5,821 nucleotides of DNA from Candidatus Spechtiibacteriota bacterium (GTDB lineage: Bacteria; Patescibacteriota; Minisyncoccia; Spechtbacterales; HO2-43-30): NCBI GenBank assembly GCA_016177905.1, contig JACOUK010000026.1, forward strand, positions 1-5,821. The letters are read 5' to 3'. The notes under the pieces were generated by a model. That model was not told the DNA's origin and searched no databases. It saw only the letters and a program-made list of their open reading frames with translations. This document shows, one piece after another, positions 1 to 4,301 of this stretch (positions are counted from its first letter, which is position 1; every line of letters begins with the position of its first letter). Made by a program: the position numbers and the translations under genes.

Positions 1-321
1 GTGATCAGATGTGCGTATGCTAAAGCGGACTTCTTTTATTTCGGTTTTTTGCCCTTTGTGTCCCGCCTTTTGCTTTTTCTGTTCTTGATAAAGAAACTTT
101 CCAAACTCCATGATCCTTGCGACCGGAGGGGTTGCCTTTGGGGCAATCTCTATAAGATCCAAATTTTTCTCCCGGCTTAATCGAAACGCTTCTTCCGTAC
201 TTAAAATACCGAGGTTGTTTCCTTGTTCATCAATAACCCGAAGCTCGAGAGCCCGTATTTGATTATTGATGCGGGGGGCCCTTACTTGTATTCGATTGTG
301 GCGATATGGTCTTCTTTGCAA
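1..321 (-). CDS. infC: translation initiation factor IF-3, N-terminal part (runs off left edge)
   Basis: IF-3 binds the 30S subunit, keeps it apart from 50S and checks initiator tRNA and start codon. The 107 visible codons cover the N-terminal domain, with PRINNQIRALELRVIDEQG and LGILSTEEAF at residues 17-46 and APKATPPVARIMEFGKF at about 63-79. They continue through the basic linker (QEQKKQKAGHKGQK) into the first strand of the C-domain (EIKEVRFS). The gene is cut at the window edge just after TSDH. The start is uncertain. Between the in-frame stop at 379-381 and the conserved domain there is no ATG or GTG. The only usual start is TTG at 321, directly preceded by ATT at 324, the codon used by E. 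coli infC. No Shine-Dalgarno is visible, because the upstream bases are the tmRNA acceptor strand. infC usually precedes rpmI and rplT, which would lie beyond the edge. Identity is clear; only the start is in doubt. Confidence 0.93.
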   Translation of the reverse strand, partial: MQRRPYRHNRIQVRAPRINNQIRALELRVIDEQGNNLGILSTEEAFRLSREKNLDLIEIAPKATPPVARIMEFGKFLYQEQKKQKAGHKGQKTEIKEVRFSIRTSDH

Positions 322-327
322 AATCAG

Positions 328-710
328 TGGAGATGAAGGGAGTTGAACCCTTGTCTGGATGATATTCCCAATATACTTCTACAAACATAACCAAATTATT
401 TGTATTCGGGATGCGAGATAAAAATTTGGCAAAATTCTTGTATCCCTATCTCGTTTTTTTCAAACATTCAGGGAGAAGCTGAATGCTCTATCTCGCTTAA
501 TGTCACCTCTTTTGCGTAGCGAGAATGGGCAGAGAGATGGTTTACGTTATTTAAGCGTAAACTGGCGCTGGATTGAGAATACCCGCAAAGGCATTCTTTA
601 CCAAGCTGAATAAGTTTGCACTTATTTTGATTTCCCAAAGTTTAGCGAGATTTGAGAATACTCGGTTTGCGTATAGCAGGAACAATTATCCATCGAAGCC
701 TGACATCCCC
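328..710 (-). ncRNA. ssrA: tmRNA (one-piece SsrA RNA)
   Basis: tmRNA acts with SmpB as both tRNA and mRNA: charged with alanine, it enters stalled ribosomes and supplies a short tag frame with a stop codon. The 5' end GGGGATG (710-704) pairs with CATCTCC (335-329) as a 7-bp acceptor stem that includes a G3-U70 wobble, the alanine identity pair. The discriminator is A (328). The next bases are CTG, so CCA is not encoded and must be added. The D-like region has GGCTTCGATGG (700-690). The T arm is AAGGG-TTCAACT-CCCTT. Helix 2 has GTTCC/GGAAT and TATAC/GTATA. PK1 uses CGAG/CTCG (664-661/649-646) and TTCTCAAA/TTTGGGAA (658-651/639-632). PK2 uses CATCTCT/AGAGGTG (539-533/510-504) and TCTCGCT/AGCGAGA (524-518/497-491). 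The last pseudoknot uses CGAGATA/TATCTCG (453-447/420-414) and CCAAATT/AATTTGG (429-423/397-391). A helix GTTTACG/CGTAAAC (562-556/546-540) holds the tag stop in its loop. Length is 383 nt, within the usual range. The 5' end overlaps smpB; no separate promoter was recognised. Confidence 0.96.
551..619 (-). other. tmRNA tag-peptide reading frame (22 codons plus TAA)
   Basis: This is the resume frame inside the tmRNA, read from GCA at 619-617 to TAA at 553-551. The encoded tag begins ANLFSLVKNA and ends NPAPVYA, after the alanine carried by tmRNA itself. Support for the frame: it starts GCA-AAC like the E. coli tag; T and A sit 5 and 4 nt before the resume codon as in E. coli; and the stop codon lies in the loop of a perfect 7-bp helix (562-556/546-540), the usual place for the tag stop. 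The tag is about twice the E. coli length (10 codons) and mostly hydrophobic. It ends VYA rather than LAA, which is closer in style to the long Mycoplasma tag ending in FA. Which protease reads it is unknown. The other two frames give no comparable tag. Confidence 0.85.
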
Positions 711-1150
711 TGTTTCATCGCTCGTGCCATCTCTTTTTCAGCCTCTCTTTTCTTGAGCTTCTCGCGTTTTTCATACTTTTTCTTTCCTTTTCCCACACCG
801 ATTTCTACCTTGACTTTTCCTTTTACAGTATACAGCGAAAGGGGGAGGAGAGTCAACCCCTGATTTTTCGATTTTCCGATAAGAGTGCTGATTTCGGAAT
901 GTTTAAGGAGAAGCTTTCTTGACCGAGTTGGCTCATAATTTTTCGGAGTGTTTGTGGCTTGGTATGGCGAGATATGAGTGTTCAAAAGATACGCCTCGTT
1001 ATCCTTTATGATAACGTACGCCCCTTTTAAGCTGACATGTCCGAGTTTTGCCGATTTTACTTCAAATCCGCGCAACACAATGCCAGCCTCGTACGTCTCA
1101 AGGATTTCGTAATCAAAGTGCGCTTTTTTGTTTTTGGCGAGTATTGACAT
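686..1150 (-). CDS. smpB: SmpB, tmRNA-binding protein
   Basis: SmpB binds the tRNA-like part of tmRNA, stands in for the missing anticodon arm and places its C-terminal tail in the empty mRNA channel. The 154-residue product matches the family along its length (E. coli 160). Landmarks are the N-terminal AHFDYEILETYEAGIVLRG, GFEVKS (28-33), EPTRSRKLLL (73-82), LSLYTVKGKVKVEIGVGKGKKKYEKRE (about 104-130) and a Lys/Arg-rich tail KLKKREAEKEMARAMK. I chose ATG at 1150 because GGAAG lies 7 nt upstream; a GTG at 1153, directly before it in frame, is the alternative. The last seven residues (GMSGFDG) and the stop lie within the mature 5' end of ssrA, so they also form tmRNA acceptor and D-arm bases. 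That extension past the usual tail end at MK(Q) is therefore constrained by the RNA. smpB diverges from thrC across about 76 bp. Confidence 0.96.
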   Translation of the reverse strand: MSILAKNKKAHFDYEILETYEAGIVLRGFEVKSAKLGHVSLKGAYVIIKDNEAYLLNTHISPYQATNTPKNYEPTRSRKLLLKHSEISTLIGKSKNQGLTLLPLSLYTVKGKVKVEIGVGKGKKKYEKREKLKKREAEKEMARAMKQGMSGFDG

Positions 1151-1172
1151 CACAGTACTTCCAGTGTAGTTT
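1144..1172 (+). promoter_or_regulatory. weak candidate promoter for thrC
   Basis: A perfect -35 hexamer TTGACA (1144-1149) lies over the smpB start codons. After a 17-bp spacer comes a poor -10 candidate, TAGTTT (1167-1172; 3 of 6 matches). A start near 1179 would give a leader of about 48 nt that includes the Shine-Dalgarno. The perfect -35 is partly dictated by smpB codons, so this call is tentative. Confidence 0.25.
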
Positions 1173-1191
1173 AAGATTAGTCCTTAGACAA
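1163..1191 (-). promoter_or_regulatory. candidate promoter for smpB(-ssrA-infC)
   Basis: On the minus strand there is a -35-like TTGTCT (1191-1186), a 17-bp spacer and a -10-like TACACT (1168-1163). Each hexamer matches the sigma-70 consensus at 4 of 6 positions. A start 7 nt past the -10 would fall at A1156, only 3 nt before GTG 1153 and 6 nt before ATG 1150. The mRNA would then be almost leaderless, and GGAAG (1162-1158) would lie largely outside the transcript. The 7-mer CTACACT is shared with the argS promoter. This is a by-eye match and could be chance in a 76-bp divergent spacer. Confidence 0.4.
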
Positions 1192-1211
1192 GCGCAAAGA
1201 CAAAGGATCAT

Positions 1212-1217
1212 GGAGGA
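1212..1217 (+). promoter_or_regulatory. strong Shine-Dalgarno of thrC
   Basis: GGAGGA lies 9 nt before the ATG at 1227 and fixes the thrC start. It is the only strong ribosome binding site in the window: smpB has only GGAAG, and argS and infC have none at a workable distance. A tiny ATG-GAG-GAA-TAG frame (1210-1221) covers the site, probably by chance. Confidence 0.75.
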
Positions 1218-1226
1218 ATAGAATCA

Positions 1227-2378
1227 ATGAAAGAGTGGAAAGGAATTCTTCGGGAATTTCAAGAGTTTTTACCGGTTACAGAAAAGACTCCGATAACTAC
1301 GCTCGGCGAGGGGAATACGCCGCTTGTTCTTGTAAATGGCCTTGCCCAAGCGATCGGGTTTCACGGGAAGCTGTATCTCAAGAACGAAGGAGCGAATGCC
1401 GGGACCAATTCTTTTAAGGACAGGGGCATGACTGTTACGGTTTCAAAGGCTCTTGAAGAGGACGCTAAGGCAATAATCTGCGCATCTACGGGCAATACGT
1501 TGGCCGCCGCCGCCGCGTACGCAGCTGCCGCTCAAAATGCCGGTATGAAACTTCGGTGCATCGGCATATTGCCTGAACAAAAAGTCGCGGCCGGGAAGCT
1601 TAGTCAGGCTCTCCGATTCGGCGCGAAAGTCATTCGCGTCCGGGGGTCTTTCGATGCGGCGCTTGAAGTCGCGCGATACCTCGCGAAAAATTATCCCGTG
1701 ACTCTCGTAAACTCGATAAATCCCTATCGCATCGAAGGGCAAAAGACTGCCGCGTTTGAAATCTGGGAGCAACTGGGCGGCAGACCGCCGGATTACCATT
1801 TTATTCCAGTCGGCAATGGCGGAAATATCACCGCTTATTGGAAGGGATATAGAGAATACAAGGAGAATTGGAATAGGATGGCGGAGGGATACAAGAAACT
1901 TGCTCCGAAGATGGGCGTTTTTGAGCCTATGGATCCTGTACAATTCCTCCCAAAAATGATGGGGTATCAAGCCGCGGGAGCCGCGCCCATTGTGCGAGGA
2001 GAGAGAATCGAGCGCCCAAAAACTTTCGCGTCTGCGATTCGGATTGGGAATCCGACGTTTTGGAACGAAGCAGTCGCCGCATCTTCCGAGTCCGGCGGAA
2101 AAATTGATATGGTGACCGACGGCGAGATCCGCAAAGCGTATGATTTGATTCCCGAGCTTACCGGCATTTTTTGCGAGCCGGCATCCGCGGCTTGTGTCGC
2201 CGGTCTTATCAAAGCGCTTCAAAACGAAGAGATGGAAAATACTTCGGACACAGTCGTTGTGTGCACCCTTACGGGAAACGGCCTTAAAGATCCGACGTCC
2301 GCCCGCCGCGGAATGTCGGAGCCGATTCTTTTTGGCGCGGATCCTGGTAAGATCGCAAGGTTTTTGCAACTAGTGTAA
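1227..2378 (+). CDS. thrC: threonine synthase (PLP-dependent)
   Basis: Threonine synthase converts O-phospho-L-homoserine and water to L-threonine and phosphate, the last step of threonine synthesis in the cytosol. The 383-residue product is a fold-type II PLP enzyme. LGEGNTPL (26-33) is the family N-terminal signature. NSFKDRGM (61-68) carries the PLP lysine, K64. STGNT (87-91) is the substrate and cofactor loop, PVGNGGN (194-200) the PLP-phosphate loop, EPASAA (317-322) a conserved helix start, and TLTGNGLKDP (347-356) the C-terminal signature. Length is near the short bacterial class (about 350 in Bacillus), with an insertion around 203-240 (YWKGYREYKENWNRMAEGYKK onward). No hom, thrB or other threonine gene is adjacent. 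It has its own strong Shine-Dalgarno and terminator, so it looks monocistronic. An alanine-rich stretch at 92-101 makes the DNA locally GC-rich. Related PLP enzymes (threonine dehydratase, cysteate synthase) are less likely given the signatures. Confidence 0.93.
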   Translation: MKEWKGILREFQEFLPVTEKTPITTLGEGNTPLVLVNGLAQAIGFHGKLYLKNEGANAGTNSFKDRGMTVTVSKALEEDAKAIICASTGNTLAAAAAYAAAAQNAGMKLRCIGILPEQKVAAGKLSQALRFGAKVIRVRGSFDAALEVARYLAKNYPVTLVNSINPYRIEGQKTAAFEIWEQLGGRPPDYHFIPVGNGGNITAYWKGYREYKENWNRMAEGYKKLAPKMGVFEPMDPVQFLPKMMGYQAAGAAPIVRGERIERPKTFASAIRIGNPTFWNEAVAASSESGGKIDMVTDGEIRKAYDLIPELTGIFCEPASAACVAGLIKALQNEEMENTSDTVVVCTLTGNGLKDPTSARRGMSEPILFGADPGKIARFLQLV

Positions 2379-2392
2379 GTAAAAAGTTTCAG

Positions 2393-2425
2393 AATGCCCA
2401 CGCAGCTGCGTGGGCATTTTTATTT
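2393..2425 (+). terminator. Rho-independent terminator of thrC
   Basis: A perfect inverted repeat, ATGCCCACGC-AGCT-GCGTGGGCAT (2394-2417), forms a stem of at least 10 bp with a 4-nt loop. The two arms can be read as a 24-bp fully self-complementary palindrome. It is followed by TTTTTATTT. It lies 14 nt after the thrC stop and separates thrC from argS, whose promoter motif starts in the T tract. Confidence 0.92.
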
Positions 2426-2453
2426 GATTTTGATTCGCGCAAAATGCTACACT
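2424..2453 (+). promoter_or_regulatory. candidate argS promoter with extended -10, predicting a leaderless mRNA
   Basis: A -35-like TTGATT (2424-2429) is followed by an 18-bp spacer that ends in TGC, then -10 TACACT (2448-2453). TG one base before the hexamer is an extended -10 feature. Seven nt past the -10 is A2460, the A of the argS ATG, so transcription would begin on the start codon. There is no workable Shine-Dalgarno: AAGG at 2455-2458 is only 1 nt from the ATG. The motif lies in the 81-bp gap right after the thrC terminator, where an argS promoter is expected. Confidence 0.55.
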
Positions 2454-2459
2454 CAAGGT

Positions 2460-4226
2460 ATGATACGCGAAGATATAAAAGAAATTATCGCAAAGGCTCT
2501 TGCGGATCTTCAAAAAACCGGAGCCTTAACTTCGGGTGATTTGCCGGAAATAAAAATTGAACACCCGGAGGATCTTCGTTTGGGGGATTACGCGACAAAC
2601 ATCGCGCTGATTCTCACAAAAAAAGAGGGGAAGAAAGCCAGCGAGATCGCGGAAGTTATAGCGAGCAAAATAAAAGCGCAGAACGCAAAAAGCATTGAAA
2701 AGCTTGAAGCAGTAAAGGGTTTTATAAACTTTTTTATTTCAAAAAATTATCTATTGAGAGAACTTGAGACCATTACGGAAGAAAAAGAAAGATACGGGGC
2801 AGAGAAAGAGACAAAGAAAAGAATCGTGGTGGAGTATTCGAGCCCGAACATCGCAAAGTCTTTCGGAATAGGGCATTTGCGCTCTACTGTTATCGGCCAA
2901 GCCATATACAATCTGTATCAATTTTTGGGCTGGAAATGTTTTGGCATAAATCACCTTGGAGATTGGGGCACGCCTCACGGAAAAATTTTATATCAAATCA
3001 AAGAGAAGAAACTCAAAGGGAAAAACGAAAAAGAGAAAGAAGAGATTTTAAAAAATTTAACGATTGAAGAATTAGAGCGACTATACGTTGATTTCCATAA
3101 GGACCTTGCGGCAAATCCCAAGCTTCAGGATCGCGCGCGAGAATGGTTCAAAAAGCTTGAGCAGGGAGACCGCGAGGCAAAAGAGATTTGGGAATATACA
3201 AAAACGATAAGTTTGAGAGAGTTCGAGCGTCTGTACGATCTTTTGGATGTGCGCATAGACAGCGTGTGGGGCGAAAGTTTCTACGAGAATATGCTGAAGG
3301 ATGTTGTGGAAGAAACGAAGAAGAAGGGAATCGCGAAAGAGAGTCAGGGAGCGCTCATCATTGAATATAGTGAAAACCCGGACACAGGCAAATTGCCGCC
3401 CGCGATGCTTGTAAAATCCGACGGAGCGACAACGTATTTTACAAGAGACCTCGCGGCTGTCCGATACCGCATCAGAGAGTTCAAGCCAGATATTTTAGTG
3501 TACGAAACCGGAGTGGAGCAAACATTGCATTTTCGGCAGGTTTTTGAAGCGGCGCGCATGCTTGGGTGGGTAAGCGGCGAGAAATTCGTTCATGTTGGGC
3601 ATGGACTTTATCGCTTTGAGCATGGAAAATTCTCGACACGTTCCGGCGAGACAATCCATTTGGAAGAAGTATTGCGCGAAGCAATCCTGCGAGCGCGGAA
3701 AATTATTGACGCATCGGAGACTGGGAGGGGATTATCCGAGGAAGAAAAAGAGGATGTCGCAAGAGCCGTGGGGATTGGAGGCGTAAAGTATAATGATTTA
3801 TCGCACAACCCATCGAGCGATATTATCTTTGACTGGGACAAAATTCTGAATCTGAAAGGAAATTCCGCGCCGTACATCCAATACACGTACGCCCGATGCG
3901 CGAGCGTATTAAAAAAAGCGGGGGAGAAAAATAATGGAGAGATAAAGTATAAAGATTTTTCTTTAGAAGAGCTTCTCATTCTTCGGTTGATTGTACGGTT
4001 TCCTGAAGTCGCGCGGGAAGCGGCGGAAACATTCTCTCCGAATCTTCTTTGTAATTTTGTTTTTGATCTTGCGCAGGCATACAATCTTTTTTATGCTTCG
4101 CATCGTATTGGAGACGCGGAGAACAATGAGGCAAAAAAATTTCGGCTCCTGCTTACGCAAGGAGTCGCTCATGTGATAAAAAATTGCCTCGGCTTACTTA
4201 GCATAAAGACTCCGGAGAGATTGTAG
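2460..4226 (+). CDS. argS: arginyl-tRNA synthetase
   Basis: ArgRS, a class I synthetase, joins arginine to tRNA-Arg using ATP. The 588-residue product is close to family length (E. coli 577). The N-terminal tRNA-binding (Arg-N) region holds LGDYATNIAL (41-50) and VKGFINFFIS (85-94). The catalytic core starts VVEYSSPNIAKSFGIGHLRS (123-142), with the HIGH-equivalent GIGH at 136-139; the first His is Gly. NHLGDWGTPHGK follows at 164-174. SDGATTYFTRDLAA (320-333) is a core motif, and KFSTRSG (390-396) replaces KMSKS as is common in ArgRS. The C-terminal DALR anticodon-binding domain includes FSPNLLCNFVFDLAQAYNLFYASHRI (525-550) and ends in LSIKTPERL. ATG 2460 is chosen because the protein match starts there and the promoter points to it. 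An in-frame ATG at 2394 lies in the thrC terminator hairpin and adds 22 unrelated residues. The stop is TAG. It is convergent with the downstream kinase gene. Confidence 0.96.
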   Translation: MIREDIKEIIAKALADLQKTGALTSGDLPEIKIEHPEDLRLGDYATNIALILTKKEGKKASEIAEVIASKIKAQNAKSIEKLEAVKGFINFFISKNYLLRELETITEEKERYGAEKETKKRIVVEYSSPNIAKSFGIGHLRSTVIGQAIYNLYQFLGWKCFGINHLGDWGTPHGKILYQIKEKKLKGKNEKEKEEILKNLTIEELERLYVDFHKDLAANPKLQDRAREWFKKLEQGDREAKEIWEYTKTISLREFERLYDLLDVRIDSVWGESFYENMLKDVVEETKKKGIAKESQGALIIEYSENPDTGKLPPAMLVKSDGATTYFTRDLAAVRYRIREFKPDILVYETGVEQTLHFRQVFEAARMLGWVSGEKFVHVGHGLYRFEHGKFSTRSGETIHLEEVLREAILRARKIIDASETGRGLSEEEKEDVARAVGIGGVKYNDLSHNPSSDIIFDWDKILNLKGNSAPYIQYTYARCASVLKKAGEKNNGEIKYKDFSLEELLILRLIVRFPEVAREAAETFSPNLLCNFVFDLAQAYNLFYASHRIGDAENNEAKKFRLLLTQGVAHVIKNCLGLLSIKTPERL

Positions 4227-4248
4227 AGTGACCGTTGCCCGGAGCGGC

Positions 4249-4290
4249 TAAAAAACAAAAACACCCCGGCTATGCGTAGTCGGGGTTTTA
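4249..4290. terminator. bidirectional terminator between argS and prkA
   Basis: ACCCCGGCTA (4263-4272), loop TGCG, then TAGTCGGGGT (4277-4286) form a 10-bp stem with one G-U pair. On the plus strand it is followed by TTTTA, ending argS transcripts. On the minus strand the A-rich run at 4250-4262 reads as TGTTTTTGTTTTTT, a stronger U tract for the convergent prkA transcript. It fills most of the 75-bp gap between the two stop codons. Confidence 0.88.
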
Positions 4291-4301
4291 ATGTGCGTGA
4301 G

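Noticed and set aside
328..372. An upstream start for infC within the tmRNA 3' region (ATT 372, ATC, CTG 327)
   Set aside because: Residues upstream of 324 would be encoded by tmRNA acceptor and T-arm bases and do not resemble IF-3; CTG 327 cannot be fully excluded.
573..863. 96-codon plus-strand frame across ssrA and smpB
   Set aside because: It is antisense to the tmRNA and to the SmpB C-terminus, both firmly identified; its Phe/Ser-rich product is a by-product of their sequence.
1210..1221. Mini-ORF ATG-GAG-GAA-TAG over the thrC Shine-Dalgarno, as a possible leader peptide
   Set aside because: It has only three codons, no threonine codons and no attenuator hairpin in the short leader; most likely chance.
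1443..2369. Long 308-codon open frame on the minus strand opposite thrC
   Set aside because: It is antisense to a clear threonine synthase, has an Arg/Ser-rich composition typical of shadow frames, and matches no family I recognise.
2394..2417. 24-bp perfect palindrome as a protein-binding operator
   Set aside because: Its position just after the thrC stop and the following T tract fit a terminator hairpin better.
2394..2459. 22-residue N-terminal extension of ArgRS from an upstream in-frame ATG
   Set aside because: It lies in the thrC terminator hairpin and the argS promoter, has no Shine-Dalgarno and does not resemble the ArgRS N-terminus.
3608..4084. 158-codon minus-strand frame inside argS
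   Set aside because: It is a shadow of the conserved ArgRS frame, with no Shine-Dalgarno and no recognisable domain.
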